Assembly: GCA_900539225.1 (NCBI GenBank)
Contig: UQBO01000016.1
Location: 1-31,908 of the forward strand
Direction: 5' to 3'
DNA from: an uncultured Eubacteriales bacterium
GTDB lineage: Bacteria > Bacillota > Clostridia > Tissierellales > Peptoniphilaceae
Length of the DNA: 31,908 bases
The notes beneath the pieces are model-generated. The model was not told the DNA's origin and did no database searches. It saw nothing but the letters and a program-made list of their open reading frames with translations. Numbering within the stretch: position 1 is the stretch's first letter; each line of letters opens with the position of its first letter. Positions 23,218-31,082 of the stretch are shown one piece after another. Both the position numbers and the translations under genes were made by a program.

Positions 23218-23439
23218 ATGAAAACTATAGTTGACTTAAAAATCGGTGAGAAGGGCGTAGTTAAGAAGCTTCACGGCACATCGGCTGTTAAGAGACACAT
23301 CATGGATATGGGCATCACTAAGGGTACTGAACTTACCCTTGTTAAAGTTGCGCCACTAGGTGATCCTATGGAGCTTGAAGTGCGTGGATACGAGCTATCA
23401 ATCAGAGCGAGCGAAGCCAAAGACATCGAGCTGGAATAA
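23218..23439 (+). CDS. feoA: FeoA-like protein, second copy
   Basis: A 73-residue FeoA domain: DLKIGEKGVVKKLHGTSAVKRHIMDMGITKGTELTLVKVAPLGDPMELEVRGYELSIRASEAKDIEL. The RHxMDMGITKGTEL and APLGDPMELEVRGYELSIR motifs are closer to canonical FeoA than those of the first copy. I start at ATG 23218, with GAGGTG about 7 bases upstream inside the end of the first copy; the frame is open upstream, but those codons overlap that gene. A 72-base gap with its own operator-like site separates it from feoB. Confidence 0.92.
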   Translation: MKTIVDLKIGEKGVVKKLHGTSAVKRHIMDMGITKGTELTLVKVAPLGDPMELEVRGYELSIRASEAKDIELE

Positions 23440-23457
23440 TATTTTTTTGCTTAAAAA

Positions 23458-23473
23458 GTTAGCCTAGACTAAT
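23458..23473 (+). promoter_or_regulatory. Operator-like site in the feoA-feoB gap
   Basis: GTTAG (23458-23462), six bases, CTAAT (23469-23473), the third example of this operator form. It lies between a possible -35 (TTGCTT, 23447-23452) and -10 (TAATTA, 23470-23475), suggesting an internal metal-controlled promoter for feoB. A GGCTAA at 23481-23486 could also pair with TTAGCC (23459-23464). Confidence 0.55.
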
Positions 23474-23511
23474 TATACACGGCTAATAATTTATAGATGG
23501 AGGTAGTAATT

Positions 23512-25659
23512 TTGAGAATTGCATTAGTAGGTAATCCTAACTGCGGTAAAACCACTATGTTTAACGACTTAACTGGCGCTTATCAATACGTTGGTAACTG
23601 GCCGGGGGTAACCGTAGAGAAGAAAACCGGTAAATTATTAAAACATAAGGATGTAGAAGTAGTTGACCTTCCAGGTATTTATTCATTATCTCCTTATACT
23701 TTGGAAGAGGTCATAACCAGAGACTATATCAAGGATGAGGCGCCTGACGTTATCATCAACATAGTTGACGCGACTAACCTTGAAAGAAATCTGTACTTAA
23801 CAAGCCAAGTTTTGGAGATGAACGTTCCTACAGTTATTGCCCTTAATATGATGGATATGATTGACAAGGGCGGCACAAAAATCGATGTAAAAGCGCTTGA
23901 AGATAAGCTTGGCGTTGATGTAGTGCCGACTGCTGCTGTTAGGGGCAAGGGTCTTAATGATCTTATCTCTAAGGCAATAGAGGTCGGCCACTTAAAGAAG
24001 CTTCCTAAGAAAGAACTTTTTGCAGATGATGTCGAAGAAGCTCTTAAGGGAATAGCTGAGGCTACAGGTCTTGACTATGATAGTGAGAGATACACTATAA
24101 TTAAGATATTTGAACGTGATGAGAAGATACTTAATAAGATAAATCTTTCGAGCAAAGTACACATCAATATTGAGGATATCATTAAATCTTGTGAAGAAAA
24201 AGAAGATGATGACAGCGAGTCCATCATCACAAGTGAAAGATATATAAATATTCAAAAGGATATTAAGGGCATTGTCAAAAAGCCGAGCGAAAAGAAACTA
24301 TCTTTATCAGACAAAATTGACAAAGTTGTTACTAACAGGTTCCTAGCGATTCCTATATTCTTAGCTATCATGTGGTTTATATACTATGTGTCAATTTCAA
24401 CGCTTGGCGACTATTGCATAGGCTTTATTGAAAATACTTTTGAAAAGATTGGCGAGTTCCTAACTACAAAGCTTCCTGAAATAGGTGCATCTGAAGTAGT
24501 TATTTCGCTCGTAAATGACGGTATCGTTCAACCTATAGGCTCGATATTTACATTTGTTCCGCAACTAATGCTACTTTTCTTCTTCCTTTCACTTTTAGAA
24601 GATTCGGGCTATATGGCGAGAGTTGCCTTCATCATGGACAAGCTATTTAGAAAGTTTGGTCTATCTGGTAAGAGCTTCATACCTATGCTTATAGGTACGG
24701 GCTGCTCTATCCCAGGCGTTATGGCGACTAGAACTATAGAGTCAGACGCGGACAGACGTATGACAATACTTTTAACACCATTTATACCATGCGGAGCGAA
24801 ACTACCTATATTTGCCATGTTTATCACTTTGATATTCAATGGTGCCCCTTGGATCGCTCCGATGATATACCTTATTTCTATAGTCGTTGTAATTATAGCG
24901 GGTATTATCTTGAAGCGTACGAATAGATTTAAAGGCGACCCTGCTCCTTTCGTTATGGAGCTTCCACCATACAGAATACCAACATTTAAGAACGTTGTTA
25001 TACACATGTGGGAAAAGGGCAAGAGCTTTATCATCAAGGCGGGAACTGTTATCTTACTTGCGTGCCTAACACTTTGGTTCTTACAAAGCTTTAACTTTAG
25101 ACTTGAGTTCTTGGGCGATGCGATTGAAGAGTCGATGCTTGCTAAGATTGGCGGCACACTAAGATACATCTTCGTTCCACTTGGTTTTGGCGATTCATGG
25201 GCGCCAGCTGTTGCGTCAATCACTGGACTTGTTGCGAAAGAAGTAGTTGTTGCTACATTTGCGACAGTTGGATCAAAGGTACCTATCTACTTCAGCTACG
25301 TTAGTGCTTTTGCATTCATTATATTTACAATGTTTGCAGCCCCTTGTTTTGCAGCTATCGGAGCTATGAAAAGAGAGCTTGGTAACGCTAAGGACACTTT
25401 ATTCACAGTAGGCTTCCAAACTGGACTTGCCTATGTCTTAGCCCTAATCGTTAACCAAGTAGGAAATTTAATTTTCAAAGGCACAAAATTTACAGAAAAG
25501 ATCGTACTTGATTACGCAAGTGCTGAAGAAGCCTCAGAAGCAGTTGACGTAAAAGGCAATCTAATTCTGTATGTGCTAGCAGGCCTAGTCGTTGTAGCTA
25601 TCGTAGGCGCTTTATACGCAAGATTTAAGCAAAGACAAAAATACAAGAAGGTGGTTTAA
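23512..25659 (+). CDS. feoB: Ferrous iron transporter FeoB
   Basis: A 715-residue GTP-dependent Fe(II) uptake protein in the cytoplasmic membrane. N-terminal G domain: P-loop GNPNCGKTT (7-15), switch I NWPGVTVEKK, G3 DLPGIYSL (52-59), G4 NMMD (112-115). A helical regulatory domain follows (about 160-270). The membrane domain begins near residue 285, with the two gate motifs GTGCSIPGVMATRTI (about 397) and FIPCGAKLPIFA (about 424) holding the conserved cysteines. I choose TTG 23512 as the start: GGAGG lies 8 bases before it and the P-loop then sits at its usual distance. An in-frame ATG at 23497 precedes the ribosome site and has none of its own. Confidence 0.96.
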   Translation: MRIALVGNPNCGKTTMFNDLTGAYQYVGNWPGVTVEKKTGKLLKHKDVEVVDLPGIYSLSPYTLEEVITRDYIKDEAPDVIINIVDATNLERNLYLTSQVLEMNVPTVIALNMMDMIDKGGTKIDVKALEDKLGVDVVPTAAVRGKGLNDLISKAIEVGHLKKLPKKELFADDVEEALKGIAEATGLDYDSERYTIIKIFERDEKILNKINLSSKVHINIEDIIKSCEEKEDDDSESIITSERYINIQKDIKGIVKKPSEKKLSLSDKIDKVVTNRFLAIPIFLAIMWFIYYVSISTLGDYCIGFIENTFEKIGEFLTTKLPEIGASEVVISLVNDGIVQPIGSIFTFVPQLMLLFFFLSLLEDSGYMARVAFIMDKLFRKFGLSGKSFIPMLIGTGCSIPGVMATRTIESDADRRMTILLTPFIPCGAKLPIFAMFITLIFNGAPWIAPMIYLISIVVVIIAGIILKRTNRFKGDPAPFVMELPPYRIPTFKNVVIHMWEKGKSFIIKAGTVILLACLTLWFLQSFNFRLEFLGDAIEESMLAKIGGTLRYIFVPLGFGDSWAPAVASITGLVAKEVVVATFATVGSKVPIYFSYVSAFAFIIFTMFAAPCFAAIGAMKRELGNAKDTLFTVGFQTGLAYVLALIVNQVGNLIFKGTKFTEKIVLDYASAEEASEAVDVKGNLILYVLAGLVVVAIVGALYARFKQRQKYKKVV

Positions 25660-25850
25660 TGAGCCCAACAGATATAATTATAGTAGCCGTAGTTTTGATT
25701 ATAGTTTTCTTCTGTATAAAGAAGGTCAGAAGCTCAGTCAAAGAAGGCGGCTGTGTAGGCTGCCCGCATTGCGACGATTGCGAGAAGAATAACGCAGAGC
25801 TACAAAAAGGCTACGAAGAGTGGCTTAAGAAGAAAAACGAAAAAGCTTAA
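25659..25850 (+). CDS. FeoB-associated Cys-rich membrane protein
   Basis: A 63-residue protein: one membrane helix (about 4-22, DIIIVAVVLIIVFFCIKKV), then a short cytoplasmic tail with CVGCPHCDDC, four closely spaced cysteines suited to iron binding. Its ATG overlaps the feoB stop (TAATG). Such small proteins regularly follow feoB in Firmicutes and may fill the place of FeoC. It is the last gene of the feo operon. Confidence 0.9.
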   Translation: MSPTDIIIVAVVLIIVFFCIKKVRSSVKEGGCVGCPHCDDCEKNNAELQKGYEEWLKKKNEKA

Positions 25851-25860
25851 TTAAATTTAT

Positions 25861-25890
25861 ATGAAGAGCCGGTTTGCGCCGGCTTTCTTC
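25861..25890 (+). terminator. Intrinsic terminator of the feo operon
   Basis: ATGAAG-AGCCGG (25861-25872), loop TTTGCG, CCGGCT (25879-25884), two bulged T, CTTCAT. The stem is strong but the T tract is interrupted. Confidence 0.7.
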
Positions 25891-25952
25891 ATAGCAATAA
25901 TTTTGTTATTCGGCTGTATATTAAACTAAATAATTTGAAAGAGGGAAATACA

Positions 25953-26435
25953 ATGAAACAAGAAGTATTAGACACATTGAATGAACAAATTAACTATGAG
26001 TTATACTCTGGTTATATTTACCTAAACCTTTCCATCGCCATGGAGAGAGAAAACTACAAAGGCTACGCTAAGTGGCTTGCTAATCACTACAAAGAAGAAC
26101 TAGTTCATGCTGATCAATTTATCGAATTTATCCAAAAGCGTGACGCTAAGCCTGAGCTTAAAACTATTGAAATGAAAGCTCTTGAAGTTAAGGAACCTCT
26201 AGAAGTAGCAAAGATCATCTTAGATCATGAAAAGAAAGTAACTGAAAGAATTTACAAGATTCATGACATAGCTAAGAAGAACGATGACTACGCAACTGAG
26301 ATCTTTATGCATCAATTTATCAATGAACAAATCGAAGAAGAAGAGCTTGCTCTTGATATTGTTGATAACTTCACACTTGCTGATGGCAACATCGCAGCAA
26401 AGATTACTATAGACAGAGAATTAGGATCTAAATAG
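25953..26435 (+). CDS. ftnA: Ferritin (FtnA type)
   Basis: A 160-residue four-helix iron-storage protein. Ferroxidase ligands are visible: Glu16 and Tyr23 region (NEQINYELYSGYIYL), Glu49 and His52 (NHYKEELVHADQF), a mid-helix Glu (DHEKKVTERIY) and Q-x2-E in FINEQIEEEELALD. There is no haem-binding Met typical of bacterioferritin. It forms 24-mers that oxidise and store iron. The start is ATG 25953 with GAGGG upstream. It sits directly downstream of the feo operon behind that operon's terminator, pairing uptake with storage. No GTTAG-N6-CTAAC site is seen before it. Confidence 0.93.
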   Translation: MKQEVLDTLNEQINYELYSGYIYLNLSIAMERENYKGYAKWLANHYKEELVHADQFIEFIQKRDAKPELKTIEMKALEVKEPLEVAKIILDHEKKVTERIYKIHDIAKKNDDYATEIFMHQFINEQIEEEELALDIVDNFTLADGNIAAKITIDRELGSK

Positions 26436-26460
26436 TTTTATTTATACGGCTGGATATAGA

Positions 26461-26485
26461 GGGAAAGATTTTGTCTTTCCCTTTT
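26461..26485 (+). terminator. Intrinsic terminator after ferritin
   Basis: GGGAAAGA (26461-26468), loop TTTTG, TCTTTCCC (26474-26481), TTTT. Confidence 0.9.
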
Positions 26486-26492
26486 AATATAC

Positions 26493-26521
26493 TTGCAAAA
26501 ATATTTTTAAAGAGTTATAAT
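26493..26521 (+). promoter_or_regulatory. Promoter of the peptidase pair
   Basis: TTGCAA (26493-26498), a 17-bp spacer and TATAAT (26516-26521). The start is near 26528, and AAAGGAGG precedes ATG 26564. Confidence 0.85.
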
Positions 26522-26563
26522 TATTACGAGAGATGAAATAATTTATATATAAAGGAGGACAAT

Positions 26564-27874
26564 ATGCAAAAATCAATTACAAAAGATGTCCTTGCTAAGT
26601 TCAAAAAGTCATATGACGAGAACTTTAACAAGGCAGCACAAAATATGATCGCATCTGCTGGCATCATGGACGCTTCCATAAACTATGCAAAGCTTACAAA
26701 AAACCCAGATGTATTCAAGAAAACTATAAATATAGGCAAGATGACAAACCAAAGACAATCTGGTAGATGCTGGATGTTTGCTGGTCTTAACGTTATCAGA
26801 GTAAATATGATGAAGAAGTTTAAGCTAGGCGACATCGAATTTTCACACAAGTATTTATATTTCTTTGATAAGCTTGAAAGAGCTAATCAATACCTTGAAG
26901 ACGTCATAGCACTTAAGGATAAAGACCTTGATGATAGGCTAGCTAGAGGCGTTATCTTCTACGCTGCTGATGACGGAGCTTGGTGGACAACATTCTCAAG
27001 ACTAATCAGCAAGTATGGAATAGTTCCTGAATACGTTTATCCAGACACAGCTGACGTAAAAAAGACTGATAACCTTATTTTCGTTTTAGACAAGAGACTA
27101 AAGATAGCTGCTAAAGACATTAGAAATGCAAAAACTGATGCAGAAATCGAAGAGATCAAGGACAAGGCACTTAATGATGTTTACAAGATCACAGCCATTG
27201 CCCTAGGTGTGCCTCCAAAGAGATTCGATCTTATCTTAAAGAACAAAGACGATGAACTTATTGAAAGAAGAAACATCACAGCCATTGACTTTTACAGAGA
27301 ATTTATGGCAGACGATATAAGTGAATACGTTGAACTAGGCAATTATCCAGGAAAGGGTAAGGAAGAAAATAAAGTTTACGAAAGAGACTTTATTCAACAA
27401 AGAATTGGCGGTTCACTAAGATACCTAAACGTTTCAATGCAAAGAATGAAGGACATCATCGTAGCTATGCTTGATGACGACGAAGCTTTATGGTTTGGCT
27501 GCGACGTTGGTAAAGACTCCTTCGTATCGCGTGATGGCGACGGAACTGGCCACCTTGTATACAATTTACTTGATAGAGACAATTTATTTGATATAGATAC
27601 AAAGCAAACTAAGGTTGAACGCATGGAAACTTGCGAGTCAAACACTACTCACGCCATGGTCCTAGTTGGCTACGACAGGACTGATGAAGGACTTAAGTTC
27701 AAGGTCGAAAACTCTTGGGGCGAAAAGGCCGGCATCAGAGGCTACCTAGTTATGGACGAGGCTTGGTTTGATAACTACGCTTTCGAAATCATTCCGAAGA
27801 AGAAATACCTAAATGCAGAAGAGCTTGCAGCCCTTGATGAAGAGCCAATCAAGCTTATGCCATGGGAATCGTAG
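26564..27874 (+). CDS. C1B cysteine peptidase, PepC/bleomycin hydrolase family, short C-terminus
   Basis: A 436-residue papain-fold peptidase, cytosolic (no signal peptide). The active site is complete: oxyanion Gln63 and catalytic Cys69 (NQRQSGRCWMFAG), His363 (THAMVLVGYD) and Asn383 (VENSWGEKAG). Members are hexamers that trim peptides from inside the barrel. The C-terminus, which in PepC and bleomycin hydrolase reaches into the active site and normally ends WDPMGxLA, stops here at MPWES. Loss of those residues is known to open the cleft to endopeptidase action (PepE/PepG-like), so this copy may be an oligo-endopeptidase. It is followed after 10 bases by a paralogue with the full tail. Confidence 0.92.
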   Translation: MQKSITKDVLAKFKKSYDENFNKAAQNMIASAGIMDASINYAKLTKNPDVFKKTINIGKMTNQRQSGRCWMFAGLNVIRVNMMKKFKLGDIEFSHKYLYFFDKLERANQYLEDVIALKDKDLDDRLARGVIFYAADDGAWWTTFSRLISKYGIVPEYVYPDTADVKKTDNLIFVLDKRLKIAAKDIRNAKTDAEIEEIKDKALNDVYKITAIALGVPPKRFDLILKNKDDELIERRNITAIDFYREFMADDISEYVELGNYPGKGKEENKVYERDFIQQRIGGSLRYLNVSMQRMKDIIVAMLDDDEALWFGCDVGKDSFVSRDGDGTGHLVYNLLDRDNLFDIDTKQTKVERMETCESNTTHAMVLVGYDRTDEGLKFKVENSWGEKAGIRGYLVMDEAWFDNYAFEIIPKKKYLNAEELAALDEEPIKLMPWES

Positions 27875-27884
27875 GAGGTAGAAG

Positions 27885-29228
27885 ATGAGACAATTAAGCA
27901 CAGATAAATTAAATGAATTAGAAAAAGAATTTTTCTCAGACAAGAAGAATATCGTTGCCATGAACGCTGCAGTTCAAAGCGGTATCAGAAAAGTTGCGAC
28001 AGATGTAAACAAAATCAAGGCAAATCCATATAAGTTTAATATCGATATTGACAATGGTGATGTGTGTAACCAAAAGGCCTCAGGCAGATGCTGGATGTTT
28101 GCTTCACTAAACTTTATGAGAAATGTCATCATTAAAAAATATAAATTAGAAAATTTTGAACTATCGCAAAGCTATCCATTCTTCTTTGATAAATTAGAAA
28201 GAAGTAATTACTATTTCGAAACAGTTATCGAAAAGGCAGATGAGCCGATAGAAGATAGAGTAATGCAATACCTTATGGGCGACCCACTATGTGATGGCGG
28301 CCAATGGGATATGTTTGTAAACATCGTTAATAAATATGGTCTTGTGCCAAAATACGTTTATCCAGAAACAGTCGCTTCATCAAACACAAGAGAGCTAAAT
28401 AAGTACCTTTCAAAGATACTTAGAAAGAACACAGTTACACTAAGAGAAGCAGTTAAGGAAGGCAAGAGCAAAGCAGAAGTGAATGCACTTAAAGAAGCGG
28501 CTCTACAAGACGTATTTAACGTACTAACTGCAACACTTGGCGAGCTTCCAGAAAGCTTTGACTTCATTGCACATGACAAAGACCATAAACTTATCGAAGA
28601 AAAGAATTTAACTCCTCAAAACTTCTTCAAAAAGTACGTTGGATTTAATCTTGATGACTTCGTGTCCATTATAAATGCGCCAACAAAGGATAAGCCGTTC
28701 AATAAGACATTCACAATTAAGTACCTTGGCAACATCGTTGAAGGCAGAGAAGTTAAGCACCTTAACCTAAAAATCGAAGACCTAAAGAGAGCCATCGTTA
28801 AGCAATTGCAAGACGGTATGCCAGTTTGGTTCGGCTGCGACGTAGGTAAAGACATGTTCACAGGCGATAAGGATGACAAGAGAGCTACACTTGCTAAAGA
28901 TGTTATAGATTACGAAACACTATTTGATATGGATTTAGAAATATCTAAGGAAGATGGTCTTGATTATGGCTACTCACTAATGACACACGCCATGACATTT
29001 ACAGGCGTTGAGATGGACGGCACTAAGCCAGTTAGATTCAAAGTCGAAAACTCATGGGGCGATGAATTTGGCTACAAAGGTCACTTTGTTATGAGTGATG
29101 AATGGTTCGATAGCTTTGTATATCAAGCCGTAGTTGATAAGAAGTACTTGACTAAGAAGGAACAAGAAGATTATAAGAAGGAACCGGTTGAGCTAAAACC
29201 GTGGGATCCGATGGGATCATTAGCATAA
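27885..29228 (+). CDS. pepC: Aminopeptidase C (PepC/bleomycin hydrolase family)
   Basis: A 447-residue paralogue of the upstream gene with the same active-site spacing: Gln63, Cys69 (CNQKASGRCWMFAS), His368 (THAMTFTGVE) and Asn389 (VENSWGDEFG). It ends KPWDPMGSLA, the family's canonical C-terminal arm that blocks the non-primed side of the cleft and makes the enzyme a strict aminopeptidase. GGAGGTAGAAG precedes ATG 27885, 10 bases after the first gene, so they share a transcript. The pair probably degrades peptides taken up by an amino-acid-fermenting anaerobe. Confidence 0.94.
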   Translation: MRQLSTDKLNELEKEFFSDKKNIVAMNAAVQSGIRKVATDVNKIKANPYKFNIDIDNGDVCNQKASGRCWMFASLNFMRNVIIKKYKLENFELSQSYPFFFDKLERSNYYFETVIEKADEPIEDRVMQYLMGDPLCDGGQWDMFVNIVNKYGLVPKYVYPETVASSNTRELNKYLSKILRKNTVTLREAVKEGKSKAEVNALKEAALQDVFNVLTATLGELPESFDFIAHDKDHKLIEEKNLTPQNFFKKYVGFNLDDFVSIINAPTKDKPFNKTFTIKYLGNIVEGREVKHLNLKIEDLKRAIVKQLQDGMPVWFGCDVGKDMFTGDKDDKRATLAKDVIDYETLFDMDLEISKEDGLDYGYSLMTHAMTFTGVEMDGTKPVRFKVENSWGDEFGYKGHFVMSDEWFDSFVYQAVVDKKYLTKKEQEDYKKEPVELKPWDPMGSLA

Positions 29229-29562
29229 AATTTTTGTCCGTGCGAAGCACCAAGGTTCTCGTCCATAAGGACGAGGTTCTTCAAATTGCGCCTTGAGCTT
29301 GCTCAATCATCACGGTGCGAAGCACTAAGGTTGTTAAGTCCATGCACCAAGAGAACGAGTGAAATGAAGTTCGATTGGCTATGCATGCCTTATGCCAGAG
29401 TTTACAAAGAGACGGAACGTAGTGAACGTCGATTTGATTAAACTTACGGCCAGGACCCATCCAAAACGAAGTTTTGATGATGGATGAGGTTCTTCTTTAT
29501 CTAAAAATTTAGTTTGGTAGCGGTTCATTGACACGATAAAAATTTTAATAAAAATACCATTA

Positions 29563-29593
29563 GAGAGCAAAGATAATTTTTGCTCTCTTTTTT
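29563..29593 (+). terminator. Intrinsic terminator, repeat copy 1
   Basis: GAGAGCAAA (29563-29571), a 7-base loop, TTTGCTCTC (29579-29587), six T. It can end transcripts of the peptidase operon about 335 bases after pepC. Confidence 0.88.
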
Positions 29594-29737
29594 GCTTCGT
29601 CGGTCCATTTCGCTCAATCATATCAGTGCGAAGCACTAAGGTTCTCGCACATTTATGTGCGAGGTTCTTCTTTTTCCTACAAACTCTGTTTGGCGACGGC
29701 TCATTGACACGATAAAAATTTTAATAAAATACCATTA

Positions 29738-29768
29738 GAGAGCAAAGATAATTTTTGCTCTCTCTTTT
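29738..29768 (+). terminator. Intrinsic terminator, repeat copy 2
   Basis: GAGAGCAAA (29738-29746), TTTGCTCTC (29754-29762), then TCTTTT. A duplicate of the 29563 terminator with a slightly poorer T tract. Confidence 0.82.
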
Positions 29769-29902
29769 GCTGTGTCTGTCCGCTTCGTACAATCAATACG
29801 TTTGACAGCGGGCCTATAACTGTTTGCTTATTGTTACAATTTAATGCTTAAGTTTATAGGTTGATTATTTCTCTTTTGCACATACCTAAGATATAGGCGT
29901 TA

Positions 29903-29938
29903 AAAGATACCTGTATTATATACGGTACAGGTATCTTT
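29903..29938 (-). terminator. Intrinsic terminator of the minus-strand ABC/XRE operon
   Basis: A perfect 13-bp stem AAAGATACCTGTA (29903-29915) with TACAGGTATCTTT (29926-29938) around a 10-base loop. On the minus strand it is followed by a short T run. It lies 28 bases beyond the XRE gene. Confidence 0.85.
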
Positions 29939-29965
29939 GTTTCTGATTAATTTACAGTTGAAAAA

Positions 29966-31069
29966 CTATAGAGAATATATTTCTCTAACCTTATCAACTA
30001 ATGATTTTACCTTTCCTTCAGAAATAATTCTCTTAAAACTTTCATTATTAGCTATTGCTTCTAAATAAAAGCAAACAATCATATCGTCACTTCTGTTTGG
30101 ATTTGTTGATAACAATAAATTTTCATCAAGCCATTCATCTATTTGATTAAAATACTCATCGCCTCTTATCTTAAACGTTTTTTCCTTGCTCTCTATTAGT
30201 AGGTTGAGTAATTTTTCTACATATTGACTAACAAGTTTGAGATTATTATCTTCAATATAGTGCGTTGCCAAGGATAAATAAAAATTTAAAACTATAGAAA
30301 CATTTATTTCAGTAAGATTAAAAGTTTCTATTAAATCCTCCACTCTTTCCAAGGTTTCGCCCCAATGCTCATCATGAAAACTGCTCTTCATCATAAGAAG
30401 AGTGATTAAATCAATTACGTTCTTATAAATCATTATTTGTAGTTTTTGATCTGCTTCATTTTCCTTCTTTGTTTTTAAATAAGCTGAAGCCACTAAACAA
30501 TCTTTTGATATAGATAACATGTCCGAAGATGGCAAAATATTTAATGCCTCTTCTGATTTTCCTAAACTAATTAAACAGGCTGCCCTCAAGCTCAATGATT
30601 GTTCTTTTAATATAGGATTTTTAGAATGCTCGCACACTCTTCTTAGTATATTATTTGTGTATTCTAGATATTCCTCTTTTTTTACATCATCAGTTGCTAA
30701 ATCACAATGGTTCAAAATAAACAAAGACATATAGTATAGGAGATCAAAACAAGAATAGTATTGTTTAATTTTAATTTTTATATCTTCTACGATACTATCC
30801 ATACCTACATCAGGGACACGATTCTCTAAGTCTATATAAAATTTTTGTATTTGAGCTGAAGATAAATCTGGATCATATCCTATTAATTCATCCACACTTA
30901 TATTAAAAAAAGTGGCAAGTTTTGGTAGAAGTAAAATATCTGGATAGCTTTGACCTGTCTCCCATTTTGATACGGAAGCCTTTGTTACCATCATAAATTC
31001 TGCTAATTCTTCCTGAGTTATGCCTCTTTCTTTTCGCTTCTGAAGAATATTTTCTCCAATTTTTAGCAT
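29966..31069 (-). CDS. XRE-family transcription regulator with long helical C-terminal domain
   Basis: A 367-residue product. Residues 5-62 are an XRE helix-turn-helix (GENILQKRKERGITQEELAEFMMVTKASVSKWETGQSYPDILLLPKLATFFNISVDELIGY). The remainder is all-helical, TPR-like, with repeated hydrophobic heptads (KEEYLEYTNNILRRVCEHSKN, LRAACLISLGKSEEALNIL). Regulators of this plan commonly sit in ABC-2 transporter operons and sense a peptide or drug. It is the last gene of an ATPase-permease-regulator operon, 13 bases after the permease, with TAGGAGGT as its ribosome site. Codon use is A/T-ending and unlike the peptidase genes, suggesting separate origin. Confidence 0.88.
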   Translation of the reverse strand: MLKIGENILQKRKERGITQEELAEFMMVTKASVSKWETGQSYPDILLLPKLATFFNISVDELIGYDPDLSSAQIQKFYIDLENRVPDVGMDSIVEDIKIKIKQYYSCFDLLYYMSLFILNHCDLATDDVKKEEYLEYTNNILRRVCEHSKNPILKEQSLSLRAACLISLGKSEEALNILPSSDMLSISKDCLVASAYLKTKKENEADQKLQIMIYKNVIDLITLLMMKSSFHDEHWGETLERVEDLIETFNLTEINVSIVLNFYLSLATHYIEDNNLKLVSQYVEKLLNLLIESKEKTFKIRGDEYFNQIDEWLDENLLLSTNPNRSDDMIVCFYLEAIANNESFKRIISEGKVKSLVDKVREIYSL

Positions 31070-31082
31070 GATATTTTACCTC

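Larger units (their letters stand above)
29486..29795 (+). repeat. 175-bp tandem duplication with internal terminators
   Basis: Copy 1 is 29486-29660; copy 2 starts at 29661 and ends near 29795 at AATCA. Both begin GAGGTTCTTCTTT and share GG(T/C)TCATTGACACGATAAAA, ACCATTAG and a terminator hairpin, differing at scattered bases. Copy 1 includes the GCTCAATCAT-N4-GTGCGAAGCACTAAGGTT block (29612-29643), also present at 29301-29332. TTGACA occurs in each copy, but no -10 lies at a normal distance. Confidence 0.85.
29229..29965. repeat. Non-coding nest of hairpin repeats
   Basis: No gene is visible in these 737 bases. Contents in order: GTGCGAAGCAC mini-hairpin (29240-29250) with hairpin CTCGTCC/GGACGAG (29258-29275) ending GAGGTTCTTC; TTGAGC-TT-GCTCAA (29293-29306); a second GTGCGAAGCAC (29315-29325). 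Next come two look-alike stem-loops, CCAAGAGAACG...CGATTGG (29347-29378) and CAAAGAGACGG...CGATTTG (29405-29436). Then a hairpin CATCCA/TGGATG (29458-29486), and a 175-bp tandem duplication from 29486. A CCTATAA/TTATAGG hairpin lies near 29813-29861, and the terminator of the opposing operon at 29903. Confidence 0.8.

Noticed and set aside
24609..25223. 204-codon open frame antisense to feoB
   Set aside because: Lies wholly opposite the conserved FeoB membrane domain and has no ribosome site or family resemblance; it is a codon-bias shadow.
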